64,000 nucleotides of DNA from Nonomuraea muscovyensis (GCF_014207745.1 NZ_JACHJB010000001.1:2170001-2234000); one strand, 5' to 3'; positions 23,332 through 32,367 are shown, counted from the first letter of the stretch. Made by a program: numbers and translations. The notes: generated by a model not told the origin, from the sequence alone.

Positions 23332-24126
23332 TCAGGGAATGTCCCTCCGCAGGGGTGCGGCGACCGCGACGACGGCGGCCAGCAGGGCGTAGCCGAGCAG
23401 GACCGCGCCGCCCGCCGGTGCCGGGAGCAGGTGCGTGGCCGAGGCGCCGGTCTGCGTGGCCACGGCTTCGGCCAGGAAGGTGAAGCCGGTGAGCGCGGCG
23501 GTGGCTCCGCCCGGCAGGAAGGGGTAGAGCGTGTTCACCCCGGGGATGAGGAGCAGCACGGTCTCCACCATGTACGCGTAGAGGCCGACCACCACCAGGG
23601 CCGCCACCTGGTTGCGGAGCAGGGCGCCCACCGCGACGCCCAGCAGCGTGTAGACCGCCATGGTCAGCGCGACCCGGCCCAGCAGCTCAGCCACCGTCGA
23701 GGCCGGCAGGCCGAGCGCGACGCCCTTGACGGCTGCCGCGCCGAACAGGCCGGCTCCGGCGACCGTGGCCGCGGTCAGGCCGTAGGCGAGTCCGCCGGCG
23801 GTGTAGGCCGCCAGTTTGGCCGCCAGCGAGGTCCATCGCCGGGGGGCGAACAACGCCGTGGTGGTCACCGTGCGGTGCCGGTACTCGGCCGCGACGGCGC
23901 CCGTGCCGAGCAGCGCGGGCACGAACGTGGTGAAACCGAGCAGGCCGAGCACCACCTGGGTGCCCTCGGCGGTGTGCAGCCCGGGGAGCGGTGGCTCGAA
24001 GTTCTCCGGGCCGACGAACGCGAGCAGGCCGACGAGGGCGCCGGTGCCGATCGCGCACAGCAGCCCCCACAGCCACAGCCGGGTGGTGGTCAGGCGCAGC
24101 CATTCGGCCGAGATGAGGGCGGTCAT
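23332..24126 (-). CDS. ABC-2-type transporter permease
   Basis: The 264-residue protein has six hydrophobic segments, including LWLWGLLCAIGTGALVGLLAF (residues about 17-37) and VVLGLLGFTTFVPALLGTGAVAAEYRHRTVTTT, whose AEYRHRT motif is typical of the permease of two-gene ABC-2 exporters. ATGA overlap with the ATPase gene shows coupling. The cargo cannot be read; antibiotics, lantibiotics or lipids are all known for this group. Regulation by the adjacent divergent YtrA-type repressor is likely. Confidence 0.88.
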   Translation of the reverse strand: MTALISAEWLRLTTTRLWLWGLLCAIGTGALVGLLAFVGPENFEPPLPGLHTAEGTQVVLGLLGFTTFVPALLGTGAVAAEYRHRTVTTTALFAPRRWTSLAAKLAAYTAGGLAYGLTAATVAGAGLFGAAAVKGVALGLPASTVAELLGRVALTMAVYTLLGVAVGALLRNQVAALVVVGLYAYMVETVLLLIPGVNTLYPFLPGGATAALTGFTFLAEAVATQTGASATHLLPAPAGGAVLLGYALLAAVVAVAAPLRRDIP

Positions 24127-25004
24127 CGGGAACCTCCTGTGAGGTGCAGGAACATCTGCTCCAGGGTGGGCCGTTCGAGGGTGATCCCGTGCAGCGGGAC
24201 GCTCGCCGCCGCCGCGGCGGCGGCGACCTCGGGAAGGGTCAGGCCGTGGATCCGCAGGGCGTCGGGCGCGAGGCGCTCCACGCGCGCCCCGGGCAGCGCG
24301 GCGGCCAGCGGGCCGGCCTGCGGGGAACGCACGTGCACCGCCGGGGCGCCGGACAGCTCGCCGACGGCAGCCGTGGCCGCCAGGCGCCCGCCGCTGATCA
24401 CCACGACCCGGTCGGCGAGCTGCTCGATCTCGGCGAGCACGTGGCTGGAGACGAGGATCGTGCGCCCTTCGGCGGCCAGACCTCGCAGGAAGCGGCGCAG
24501 CCAGGCGATGCCCTCGGGGTCGAGGCCGTTGCCCGGCTCGTCGAGCAGCAGCGCCCGCGGGTCGCCGAGCAGCGCCGTGGCCAGGTTGAGCCGCTGGCGC
24601 ATGCCCGTGGACAGGGCCCGCGTGCCGCGCCCGGCGAACGCCGTCACCCCGGTCAGCTCGGCGACGTGCCGGACCCGGGCCTCGCCGTGGCGGCCCATGC
24701 GGGCGTACACGCGCAGGTGGTCGAGGGCCGTGTGGCCGGGGTGGAAGCCCGCGCTGTCGAGGACGGCGCCCACGGTGGACGTCGGGCGGCGCAGGTCGGT
24801 GTAGCGGGCGCCGCCGAAGGTGGCGGTGCCGGACGTCGGCGTCACCAGGCCGAGCATCATGCGCATGGTCGTCGTCTTGCCGGCGCCGTTCGGGCCGAGG
24901 AAGCCGGTCACGGCGCCGGGGGCGACGTCGAAGCTGAGATCGGTGACGGCGGCCACGTCGCCGAAGGTCTTGGTCAGGCCGCGCACCTCGATGGGCAGGG
25001 TCAT
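24123..25004 (-). CDS. ABC transporter ATP-binding protein
   Basis: The 293-residue ATPase shows Walker A GPNGAGKTTTM, the ABC signature as LSTGMRQRLNLA, Walker B ALLLDEPGNGLDPEG and switch His in LVSSHVLAEIEQLADR. The C-terminal 70 residues form the extension seen in drug- and lantibiotic-type exporters. The ATG at 25002-25004 has AAAGGAGG upstream. Its divergent promoter region contains the CTATCTG/CAGATAG dyad, fitting control by the YtrA-like regulator opposite. Confidence 0.93.
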   Translation of the reverse strand: MTLPIEVRGLTKTFGDVAAVTDLSFDVAPGAVTGFLGPNGAGKTTTMRMMLGLVTPTSGTATFGGARYTDLRRPTSTVGAVLDSAGFHPGHTALDHLRVYARMGRHGEARVRHVAELTGVTAFAGRGTRALSTGMRQRLNLATALLGDPRALLLDEPGNGLDPEGIAWLRRFLRGLAAEGRTILVSSHVLAEIEQLADRVVVISGGRLAATAAVGELSGAPAVHVRSPQAGPLAAALPGARVERLAPDALRIHGLTLPEVAAAAAAASVPLHGITLERPTLEQMFLHLTGGSR

Positions 25005-25027
25005 GCCGGCCTCCTTTTACATGAGTT

Positions 25028-25058
25028 CTATCTGTTCTATTAGTTGTATATCAGATAG
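25028..25058. promoter_or_regulatory. YtrA-type operator dyad between ABC exporter and its regulator
   Basis: CTATCTG (25028-25034) and CAGATAG (25052-25058) form a perfect 7-bp inverted repeat, 17 bp apart. An AT-rich centre includes a second TTCTAT direct repeat (25026-25031 and 25035-25040). It covers both promoters of the 63-bp intergenic space. AT-richness against the 73% GC background makes it stand out. Confidence 0.65.
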
Positions 25059-25067
25059 GATTCCCGT

Positions 25068-25469
25068 GTGCACCTGACCCTCGATCTCGACAGCGAGATT
25101 CCGATCTACCTGCAGATCCGGGACCGGATCGTGGAGAGCATCGCCCGCGGGGAGGCCAAGGAAGGAGATCCGCTGCCGTCGACCCGGCAGCTCGCCGCCG
25201 ACTTCGGCATCAACTTCCACACCGTGAACAAGGCCTACGACCTGCTCCGCAACCAAGGGATCATCCGCATCAACCGCAAGAGCGGCGCCGTCATCCGGCG
25301 AGACGCCGCCACGGGGCCGCCCGAGCCGGGCTTCGTGGAGGACTGGGAGGAAAGAATGCGCGTACTGCTGGCGGAGGCCACCGTCCACGGCCTCGACCGT
25401 GAGGACGTTGCCCGGAGGTGCGCGGCGATCCTCGCGGGCTTCGCCCCGGGCGAGAAGGCGGCGCTGTGA
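25068..25469 (+). CDS. GntR-family regulator, YtrA subfamily
   Basis: The 133-residue protein has the GntR winged helix (PIYLQIRDRIVESIARG, LPSTRQLAADFGINFHTVNKAYDLL, GIIRINRKSGAVI) and only a short 50-residue helical C-terminal tail. That is the YtrA layout, which lacks a ligand-binding domain. It probably represses the divergent ABC exporter and itself through the dyad at 25028-25058. Start GTG 25068. The gene overlaps the SdpI-like gene by GTGA. Confidence 0.92.
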   Translation: MHLTLDLDSEIPIYLQIRDRIVESIARGEAKEGDPLPSTRQLAADFGINFHTVNKAYDLLRNQGIIRINRKSGAVIRRDAATGPPEPGFVEDWEERMRVLLAEATVHGLDREDVARRCAAILAGFAPGEKAAL

Positions 25470-26596
25470 CCCTGCTCCTCGCCGCCGACCTGGCCGCCGT
25501 CGTCCTGGTCGCCTGCTCCGCGTTGATGCTGCCGGCGCTGGCCAGGCCCACGCTGCCGTTCGGGGTGCGGGTCAGCGCCGACCGCGCGGCCGACCCCGTG
25601 ATCGTGGCCGAGCGCCGCGCCTTCGCCCGGCTCACCGTGGCCTCGGCCGTGGGAGCGGCCGTCGTCTCGGTCGCCGCGCTCGCCGTGCTGCGGCATCCGG
25701 CCGTCATCGGCGCCACCGTGACGGTCCTGGTCGTGGCCGGTGCGCTGCTCTACCACCGGGCGCACCGCGCGGTGCGCGCGGCCAAGCTGGCCGGTGGGTG
25801 GCCGGCCGAGCACCGCCAGGCCGTGACCGTCGATACCACGTTCCGCACCGACCCGGTGCGGGTGCCCTGGCCGTGGGCGCTGCCCGCGCTGGCCGTGCCG
25901 CTACTGGGGGCCGGGATCGGAGCCGCGGTGTACGGCGGGCTGCCGGCCACGCTGCCCCGCTTCCTGGGGTTCGGCGTCGATCCGGCACGGCGGGTGCCCA
26001 CCACCCTCACCAGCGCCTTCGAGCCGGTGATCACCCAGGCGGCGGTCACCCTGGGCGCCTGGGCGATCGCCTTCGTCCTCCTGCGCGCCCGGCCCGACCT
26101 CGACGCCGCCAGGCCCAGGGGTTCGGCCCGCCGCTACCGCGCCTACCTGCGCGGGGTCGTCGCGCTGTTGCTGTCGACGGCCGCCTGCCTCGGCCTGGGC
26201 CTGCTGATCTCGGCACTGCAGCTCTGGGGAGTCGTCCCGGCCACGACGCCCTGGCGGGTGGCCGCCTACCTGCCGCTCGCCGCCCTGCTCGGCGCGAGCC
26301 TGCTCTGGGAGCGCAAGGTCGGGCAGGCCGGGCACCGGCTGCCCGCCCTGCCCGGCGAGGACGACGAGGACTCCGGCGTGGTGCAGCGCGACGACGACAG
26401 GCACTGGCACCTGGCGGGGACGGTCTACGCCAACAGGCGCGATCCCGCGTTCCTGCTGCACGGGCGGCTCGGCACCTCCTGGACGGTCAACCTCGGGCAC
26501 CCGGTGGCCTGGCTGCTCCTCGCCGCCCTGGCCGCCGTCACCCTGCTGGCCGCCTTCGGCGTCGTCGACCTGCCACGGAAGGAAGGCCTCTTCTGA
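25466..26596 (+). CDS. SdpI/DUF1648-like membrane protein with C-terminal DUF5808-like domain
   Basis: The 376-residue protein has about eight hydrophobic segments. DUF1648-like sequence is visible at VPWPWALPALAVPLLG with YGGLPATLPRFLGFG (residues about 125-165), the region in which B. subtilis SdpI is related. The C-terminal domain HWHLAGTVYANRRDPAFLL and GTSWTVNLGHPVAW resembles DUF5808. Such proteins in YtrA/ABC operons are linked to bacteriocin or cell-envelope stress immunity. The GTG at 25466 overlaps the regulator stop. Role as an immunity or sensor protein is inferred from context. Confidence 0.75.
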   Translation: MTLLLAADLAAVVLVACSALMLPALARPTLPFGVRVSADRAADPVIVAERRAFARLTVASAVGAAVVSVAALAVLRHPAVIGATVTVLVVAGALLYHRAHRAVRAAKLAGGWPAEHRQAVTVDTTFRTDPVRVPWPWALPALAVPLLGAGIGAAVYGGLPATLPRFLGFGVDPARRVPTTLTSAFEPVITQAAVTLGAWAIAFVLLRARPDLDAARPRGSARRYRAYLRGVVALLLSTAACLGLGLLISALQLWGVVPATTPWRVAAYLPLAALLGASLLWERKVGQAGHRLPALPGEDDEDSGVVQRDDDRHWHLAGTVYANRRDPAFLLHGRLGTSWTVNLGHPVAWLLLAALAAVTLLAAFGVVDLPRKEGLF

Positions 26597-26606
26597 CCGG
26601 GAGCGG

Positions 26607-27137
26607 CTACGGCCCCTCCCCCGAAGCCCGCTGGCGCCGGTTGTAGCGGCCGACCTTGGCCCGGTTGCCGCACACGTCCATCCGGCACCAGCGGCGGCTG
26701 CCGTTCTTGCTCACGTCGAGGAACCAGAGCACGCACCGCGGATTGCCGCAGCGCCGTACCCGCTCGGGGCGCTCGCGCAGCTCGCGCACCAGGTCGGCGG
26801 CGGCCGTCCACGCGGCGTGCCAGGACGGGTCGTCCAGCACCAGCGTCTCGTACGGCCCGTCGTCGCCGACCTGGGGCCGCCGGCCGCCGTGGGAGAGCAC
26901 GGCGTTGAGCGGCGCGGAGCCGCGCCCTTCGAGCAGGTCGCGCATGGCGGCCCGGGCCCGCGTCAGCCGGTCGCGCACCCGTTCGAGGTCGTCGCCGCCC
27001 GGCAGGTCGTGATCGGCCAGCCAGGCCAGCACGCCCTCGGGGGTGTCGAACTGGTCGAGGAGGGTGTCGTGCTCCACCCAGACGGTGTCCACCAGGTCCA
27101 GCCCCACGGGCTCACCGCGTAGCGGCCGGATCCTCAC
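26607..27137 (-). CDS. CGNR zinc-finger transcriptional regulator-like protein
   Basis: The 176-residue protein has an N-terminal ABATE-type stress-sensing domain (GLDLVDTVWVEHDTLLDQF and LTRARAAMRDLLEGRG). The C-terminal CGNR zinc finger follows: RRCGNPRCVLWFLDVSKNG then CRMDVCGNRAKVGRYNRR. The finger probably binds DNA. The GTG at 27135-27137 has a GGAGGG site. It is divergent from the hydrolase gene and may regulate it through the GTTAAC sites between them. Confidence 0.9.
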   Translation of the reverse strand: MRIRPLRGEPVGLDLVDTVWVEHDTLLDQFDTPEGVLAWLADHDLPGGDDLERVRDRLTRARAAMRDLLEGRGSAPLNAVLSHGGRRPQVGDDGPYETLVLDDPSWHAAWTAAADLVRELRERPERVRRCGNPRCVLWFLDVSKNGSRRWCRMDVCGNRAKVGRYNRRQRASGEGP

Positions 27138-27156
27138 ACTAACCCTCCAAAGCGAT

Positions 27157-27217
27157 TTGACCGGTTAACACTGGCCATGCTATCACTTAACTACCAAAAC
27201 GCCTTTAGGGAGTTAAC
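27157..27217 (+). promoter_or_regulatory. Promoter and GTTAAC repeats upstream of the hydrolase gene
   Basis: TTGACC (27157-27162) and TATCAC (27181-27186) are 18 bp apart, a plausible sigma-70 promoter. The palindrome GTTAAC occurs at 27164-27169 and at 27212-27217, the latter abutting the ATG, and a third half-like CTTAAC lies at 27186-27191. They may bind the divergently encoded CGNR regulator. Confidence 0.5.
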
Positions 27218-28141
27218 ATGACGATCGCATACCGCACCGCGCGGATCGACGGGCTGGACGTCTTCTACCGGGAGGCCGGCGACCCGTCGGCGCCCACGCT
27301 GGTCCTCCTGCACGGCTTCCCCACCTCGTCGATCGTCTACCAGGCGCTGATCGCCGAGCTGGCCGACGAGTTCCACCTGATCGCGCCCGACTACCCCGGC
27401 TACGGGCACAGCTCGGCGCCCTCCGTGCAGGAGTGGGACTACACCTTCGACCACCTCGCCGACGTGGTCGACCGGCTGCTCGACACGATCGGCGTGACCC
27501 GCTACGCCGTCTACGTGCACGACTACGGCGCGCCCGTGGGGTTCCGGCTCGCGGTGCGCCACCCGGAGCGGATCACCGGCATCGTCACCCAGAACGGCAA
27601 CGCCTACGAGGAGGGCCTGACCCCGTTCTGGGAGCCGATCAAGGCCTACTGGGCCGAGCCGTCCGAGCAGAACGGCGACGCCCTGCGCGCCCTGCTCACC
27701 CGTGAGGCGACGCACTGGCAGTACACCCACGGCGTGCCCGACACCACGCTGGTCAACCCGGACCACGAGGCCTTCGACCAGGCGCTGCTCGACCGGCCCG
27801 GCAACCAGGAGATCCAGCTCGCGCTGTTCCTGGACTACGGCACCAACCCGCCGCGCTACCGGGAGTGGCAGGACTACCTGCGCTCCCACCAGCCGCCGCT
27901 GCTGGCCGCCTGGGGACGCAACGACGAGATCTTCGGCCCTGACGGCGCACGCGCCTTCGCCCGCGACCTCAAGGACGCGCGCATCCACCTGTTCGACGCC
28001 GGCCACTTCCCCCTGACGACCGAACTCGCGAGCAGTGCCGCCCTGATTCGCGACTTCCTCCGCTCGCTCGGTTCCGGTGACCGCCGTGAGCCCGGCCACT
28101 CTGGGGATCTTCTGGAAGCCGCGACGAACCTGGACACCTGA
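27218..28141 (+). CDS. Alpha/beta hydrolase of the haloalkane dehalogenase/epoxide hydrolase type
   Basis: The 307-residue protein has the oxyanion motif LLHGFPTSSIVY and nucleophile elbow VHDYGAPVG with Asp102 instead of Ser. QNGNAYEEGL follows, and catalytic His is in DAGHFPLTTE. An Asp nucleophile places it with dehalogenases and epoxide hydrolases rather than esterases. The last about 24 residues, after LIRDFLRSLG, look unlike the family end. The stop abuts an SDR remnant, so the tail probably comes from rearranged DNA. ATG 27218 has a TAGGGAG site. Confidence 0.85.
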   Translation: MTIAYRTARIDGLDVFYREAGDPSAPTLVLLHGFPTSSIVYQALIAELADEFHLIAPDYPGYGHSSAPSVQEWDYTFDHLADVVDRLLDTIGVTRYAVYVHDYGAPVGFRLAVRHPERITGIVTQNGNAYEEGLTPFWEPIKAYWAEPSEQNGDALRALLTREATHWQYTHGVPDTTLVNPDHEAFDQALLDRPGNQEIQLALFLDYGTNPPRYREWQDYLRSHQPPLLAAWGRNDEIFGPDGARAFARDLKDARIHLFDAGHFPLTTELASSAALIRDFLRSLGSGDRREPGHSGDLLEAATNLDT

Positions 28142-28293
28142 TGGACAGCGTCGCCCCCGGGAAGCTCACCACCGGGCCGCTCGGTCGAGGTCAGGAGGTC
28201 GCCGACGTGGTCGCGCTGCTCGCGTCGCCGCGCTCGGGGGCGACGACGGGAGCCGGCTCCGTGGTGGACGCCGGCCGGCTCAAGGAGGTGTAG
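28141..28293 (+). pseudogene. C-terminal remnant of a short-chain dehydrogenase/reductase
   Basis: An open stretch of 50 codons reads SVAPGKLTTGPLGR, then EVADVVALLASPRSG, TTGAGSVVDAGRLKEV and TAG. This is the typical end of a classical SDR (VNSVAPG, LGRPEEVADVVALLASP, TGAxxxVDGG). The Rossmann fold and active site are absent, and the distance from APG to LGR is shorter than normal, so there is an internal deletion too. It starts within the stop of the hydrolase gene, and the next gene on the other strand reads through 103 bp of it. It is a decayed gene end, not a functional enzyme. Confidence 0.75.
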
Positions 28294-29423
28294 TCGGGCA
28301 GCTCAAAGCGGCCGCCGGCCATCTTCTCCCCCATCTTGGCCATCGAGCTGAGCAGGAAGCGCCGCTTGAACAGCTGGTTGCGCAGCCAGATGCCCTTGCG
28401 GGTGCGCGGTGCCAGGAAGGGGCCCGCGTTGTTGCTGTCGGCGGCCTTGATGAACGGGCGGATGGTCTCCTCGTAGCGTTCGAAGGCCGTGCCGTAGCCG
28501 GCCTGGCTCAGCTCGCCCGCCAGCACATAGGCGGCGACCAGGGCCAGGCCGGTGCCGACGCCGCCGAGGGTGTTGGCCGCGGCGGCGTCGCCGAGCAGCA
28601 CGATCCGGCCCTTCGAGAAGCGCTCGAGTGTGACCTGGGCGATGGCGTCGACGTAGACGTCCCTCGCCCGGGCCAGCTTGGCCAGGATCTCGGGTGTCCG
28701 CCAGCCCATACCGCGGTAGGCGTCGATCAGGATCTGCTTCTGCTCCGCCACCGAGTAGCGGTCGTAGGTCAGCTCAGGCGAGGCGAAGCAGAAGAAGGCG
28801 GGTGCCTTGGGGCCGCCGATGGAGACGAGCCTGCCCGGCTCGTTGTACATCACCGGCTCGTCCACGACACGCTCCATGTCCACCAGCGCGTAGTAGTGGC
28901 CCATGTTCTTGACGTAGTCCGCCTCCGGGCCGAAGGCCAGGCGGCGCACGTTGGAGTGGATGCCGTCCGCGCCGACGACCACGTCGAAGGTCTGGGGCGC
29001 ACCCCTTTCGAACGTCACGTGGACGCCCGAGGCGGTCTCGGTCAGCGAGGTGATCGAGTCGCCGAAGATGTACCGGCACGTGTCACGAGTGCGCCCGTAG
29101 AGGATCTCCGCCAGGTCGCCGCGGAGAATCTCCAGGTCGCCACCGGTGAACCAGCCCGGCATGACCGTGATCCGCTTGCCGTACGAGTCGATGACCGTCT
29201 GGTCGGTGCCCCCGGTCTGGCGGCGCTCGACCTCCTCCAGGATGCCCATGCGGCGCAGGAGCTCCAGGTGGGTCTCGCCCTTGAAGTCAACGGCCTGGCC
29301 GCCGGTGCGGAGGACGGGGGCCTTCTCCACAACGGTCACCGTGGCACCGGAGCGGGCAAGCCAGTGGGCGAGGGCGGGGCCTGCGATGCTGGCACCGGAG
29401 ATGAGCACCGAAATGTTCGTCAT
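28191..29423 (-). CDS. FAD-dependent monooxygenase (PHBH-fold)
   Basis: The 410-residue flavoprotein has the ADP-binding motif GASIAGPALAHWLARSGATV at the N-terminus, the DG motif VVGADGIHSNVRR and the GD motif ILLGDAAAANTLGGVGTGLAL. These define class A aromatic or tetracycline-type hydroxylases. The last about 33 residues, after FELPDY (TSLSRPASTTEPAPV onward), are Ala/Thr-rich and encoded antisense to the SDR remnant. They are likely an accidental extension. The ATG at 29421-29423 follows a weak SD. It lies 37 bp after the SARP-type regulator on the same strand, so that regulator may control it. Confidence 0.88.
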   Translation of the reverse strand: MTNISVLISGASIAGPALAHWLARSGATVTVVEKAPVLRTGGQAVDFKGETHLELLRRMGILEEVERRQTGGTDQTVIDSYGKRITVMPGWFTGGDLEILRGDLAEILYGRTRDTCRYIFGDSITSLTETASGVHVTFERGAPQTFDVVVGADGIHSNVRRLAFGPEADYVKNMGHYYALVDMERVVDEPVMYNEPGRLVSIGGPKAPAFFCFASPELTYDRYSVAEQKQILIDAYRGMGWRTPEILAKLARARDVYVDAIAQVTLERFSKGRIVLLGDAAAANTLGGVGTGLALVAAYVLAGELSQAGYGTAFERYEETIRPFIKAADSNNAGPFLAPRTRKGIWLRNQLFKRRFLLSSMAKMGEKMAGGRFELPDYTSLSRPASTTEPAPVVAPERGDASSATTSATS

Positions 29424-29460
29424 GGCTCTACCCTCGGAAACCCCGCTGACAGATCACCGC

Positions 29461-32367
29461 CTATCCGCTGACAACCTCCTCGATCGTTGTCAGCGCGTCC
29501 TCGCGGCTCATCGCCGCACCCATGCCGAACTGCTCGGCGAACGCCTCGGCGCCGATCGCCGCGGTCGTTTCGGCGGCGACCCTGGCCACGTCGGGGTCGC
29601 CTGCGAGGGCGGTCCCGCGAAGCGCGACCGCGATGCCCAGCAGCAGGGCCGCCTGCTTCGCGGGTACGGCTTCCGCCAGTCCCTCCACAGCGGCGGCCAG
29701 GTCGGCGACCATGAAGGACTGCTTGGCGACCGACACCGCCTCCCGATGGAGCTCGCCCGCCCGGTCCAGCCGTGCCAGCTCGGTCAGCCTGCGGGCCTGC
29801 TGCCCCTCCAGGCCGAACCCTCCGGTCGGCTCCGGCATCATCTCCAGGAGGCGGCGTGCCTCGTCGAGATCCCCTTGGAGCCTGGCCGCCTCGGCCAGCC
29901 CCAGAAGCGAGGTGGCGGGCAGGCCCGCCTGTCTGGCGTATTCATCCGCCCTGCGGAAGTCCCGCACGGCGACCTCCGGCTCGCCTTGGCGCAGGCGGGC
30001 CTCGGCCCAGCGCCCGAGCACCTGCGCGCACTCCTCCACGGAGCCGAGTTCCTCCAGCATCGCCATCGCTTCCCGCCACAGCTCGCCGGCCCGCTCCCAC
30101 TGCCCGCGCCAGCTCGCCAGTACGGCGAGGCCATCCAAGGCCTGAGCTGTCCCCCAGCGCTCACCGACCTTCCTGAACTGGTCGAGGACCTCGGACAGCT
30201 CCCGCTCGGCCTTGGCCGGATCACCGGAATGCATGGTCAGCAGTGCGTTGCCCAGCCGCTCCAGGGCCTCGCTCCACGGGTCGCCCCCGAGGAAGGGCAC
30301 GTCGGCCTCGAAGCCCACCGGCCCGACGAGCATCCCCCACAGCGGAGCCAGGAACGGATGGCGCAGGGGCCGGCGTGTCGCCCGCATGATCTCGGTCGCG
30401 CGCTCCCAGTGCTCGGGCGCGGCGCGCGGTACGGCGTGCAGCACGCAGGCCATGTACTCCTCCTCCAGCCCTGGCCGAAGCTCCAGCAGCCCGGCGGCCA
30501 GCTCGCCCACCCCGCCGCGTCGCCCGCTCAGCCACCAGTACGCCGCCAGCGCCGCGACCATGCGCTGCCCGGTCTCGGGGTCGTGGCGCAGCGCGGCCAT
30601 CAGGTTGTTGTACTCGTCGGACAGCCGGGCCAGCCAGACGAGCTGCTCGGCCCGCCTCAGATGCGGATCGGCCTGCTGTGCCAGTTCCAGGTAGTAACGC
30701 GCATGCTCGGCCCGGATGTCGTCGGTCAGGCCGGAAGCACAGAACAGGCGGATCGTCTCGAACATCCGGTAACGACCACCCTCGGCCACAACCAGCGACT
30801 TATCCACCAGGTCCGTAATATCGCCGCAAATCGCTTCCACGGCATCGAGCGAGGCTCCGCCCGCGAAGACCGAGAAGCGCGTGGCCAGCTCCCGCTCCTC
30901 AGCGCTCAGCAGGTCCCAGCTCCACTCCACCACCGCGTGCAGGGTCTGGTGCCTGGCGGCAGCCGTACGGTCCCCCCGGGAGAGCAACCGGAACCGGCCG
31001 TCGGCGGTCAGCCGGGCGGCGATCTCCTCCACCGGGAAGAACCGCAACCGGGCGGCGGCCAGCTCGATCGCCAGCGGCAGTCCGTCAAGCGTGGCGCAGA
31101 TGGAACTCACCGCGTCGAGGTTGTCCTCGGTGAGCTCGAAGCCCTGACGCACGGCGGCAGCGCGGTCGGCGAAGAGCCGGATCGCCGAGGCGGTGCCCAG
31201 GGGCGCCAACGGGACAATCGTCTCGCCGGTCAGGCCGAGCGGCTCGCGGCTGGTGGCCAGCAGGCTCAGACCGGGGCATTCACCGAGCAGGTGGCGTGCC
31301 AGTGCGGCGGCAGCCTCGATGACATGTTCGCAGTTGTCCAGGATGAGCAGGAGTTCGCGATCCGAGAGCGCGGTCACCAGCCGGTCAGCCGGGCTCATCC
31401 CCGGCACGCCTCCGTCGCGGACGCCCAGTGCGGCCAGCACCGCCTGGTCCACCTGCTCGGAAACAGGCGACAAATCCGCAAAACATGTCTCACGGGCGGA
31501 CCGCCTGGCGGCTTCGACGGCGAGCCGGGTCTTGCCCACCCCACCCGGCCCGACCAGGGTGATCAGCCGGGCGTCCCCCAGTGCCTCAAGCTCCCGCTCC
31601 CGCCCCACGAAGCTGGTGAGCTGCGCCGCCACCCCGTGCCGCCGAGGTTTCCCGGCCCGGAGGATACCCAGATGGAGCTCCGCCAGCTCTGGCGAAGGGT
31701 CGGCACCGAGCTCCTCCACCAGCAACCGCCGGGTCTCGTCGAAGACCCTCAACGCCTCCGCTGGCCGCCCGGCGGCGTGCAGGGCCCGCATCAGCAACCC
31801 GACCAGCCGCTCACGCAGCGGATGCCCGGCCACCAGGCGCTGTAACTCGGCCACCGACGTGCCTTCGGGCAGGGCCAGCTCGGCCTCCGCCAGATCTTCC
31901 CAGGCCGCCAGCCGGAGCTCCTCCAACCAGGCCAGCTGTGCCTGGCCGAAGGGCAGATCGACCAGCGCGGGCCCACGCCAGAGGTCCACCGCCTCGCGCA
32001 GCAGCCCGCGCGCCTCCCGGAATCCGCCCGAGGCCAGCAGCCGCCGCCCCTCACCGGCCAGCTGCCGGAACCGGTGCACATCCACATCCAGCGGGTCGAT
32101 CGCCAGCCGGTAACCCACCCCGTCGAACTCCACGGGCAGGTGCTTGCGCAACCGCGAGACCTGCGCCTGGATCGCGTTGGCGGCCCCGGCGGGCGGATCC
32201 TCGCCGTACTGCCCGTCGATCAGCTGCTCCACGCCGACCACCCGGCCCGCGTTCACCAGCAAGATCGTCAGCAGCGCACGCGGCCGTGGTCCGCCCACCG
32301 TGACCTGCTCTCCGGTGTCGGTGCGCACGTCCAGGGGGCCGAGGATGCCAAACCGCATGGCCGACAT
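29461..32367 (-). CDS. AfsR/SARP-type regulator: OmpR-like DNA-binding, BTAD, NB-ARC ATPase and TPR-like region
   Basis: The 968-residue protein starts with a winged-helix DNA-binding domain (MRFGILGPLDVRT, GGPRPRALLTILLVNAGRVV, QAQVSRLRKHL). The BTAD helical domain follows to about residue 240. An ATPase has Walker A VGPGGVGKTRLAVEAARR and Walker B LLLILDNCEHV, plus LLATSREPLGL. The C-terminal half is TPR-like. This is the AfsR/DnrI-plus-ATPase plan of pathway regulators. ATG at 32365-32367 has AAGGA 9 nt upstream and begins the canonical domain. The longer frame to 32475 is rejected. Probably activates the FAD monooxygenase behind it. Confidence 0.92.
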   Translation of the reverse strand: MSAMRFGILGPLDVRTDTGEQVTVGGPRPRALLTILLVNAGRVVGVEQLIDGQYGEDPPAGAANAIQAQVSRLRKHLPVEFDGVGYRLAIDPLDVDVHRFRQLAGEGRRLLASGGFREARGLLREAVDLWRGPALVDLPFGQAQLAWLEELRLAAWEDLAEAELALPEGTSVAELQRLVAGHPLRERLVGLLMRALHAAGRPAEALRVFDETRRLLVEELGADPSPELAELHLGILRAGKPRRHGVAAQLTSFVGRERELEALGDARLITLVGPGGVGKTRLAVEAARRSARETCFADLSPVSEQVDQAVLAALGVRDGGVPGMSPADRLVTALSDRELLLILDNCEHVIEAAAALARHLLGECPGLSLLATSREPLGLTGETIVPLAPLGTASAIRLFADRAAAVRQGFELTEDNLDAVSSICATLDGLPLAIELAAARLRFFPVEEIAARLTADGRFRLLSRGDRTAAARHQTLHAVVEWSWDLLSAEERELATRFSVFAGGASLDAVEAICGDITDLVDKSLVVAEGGRYRMFETIRLFCASGLTDDIRAEHARYYLELAQQADPHLRRAEQLVWLARLSDEYNNLMAALRHDPETGQRMVAALAAYWWLSGRRGGVGELAAGLLELRPGLEEEYMACVLHAVPRAAPEHWERATEIMRATRRPLRHPFLAPLWGMLVGPVGFEADVPFLGGDPWSEALERLGNALLTMHSGDPAKAERELSEVLDQFRKVGERWGTAQALDGLAVLASWRGQWERAGELWREAMAMLEELGSVEECAQVLGRWAEARLRQGEPEVAVRDFRRADEYARQAGLPATSLLGLAEAARLQGDLDEARRLLEMMPEPTGGFGLEGQQARRLTELARLDRAGELHREAVSVAKQSFMVADLAAAVEGLAEAVPAKQAALLLGIAVALRGTALAGDPDVARVAAETTAAIGAEAFAEQFGMGAAMSREDALTTIEEVVSG

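Noticed and set aside
29146..31845. 899-codon open frame on + strand
   Set aside because: It is antisense to the AfsR-type regulator; high GC keeps opposite frames open. The minus strand has recognisable domains.
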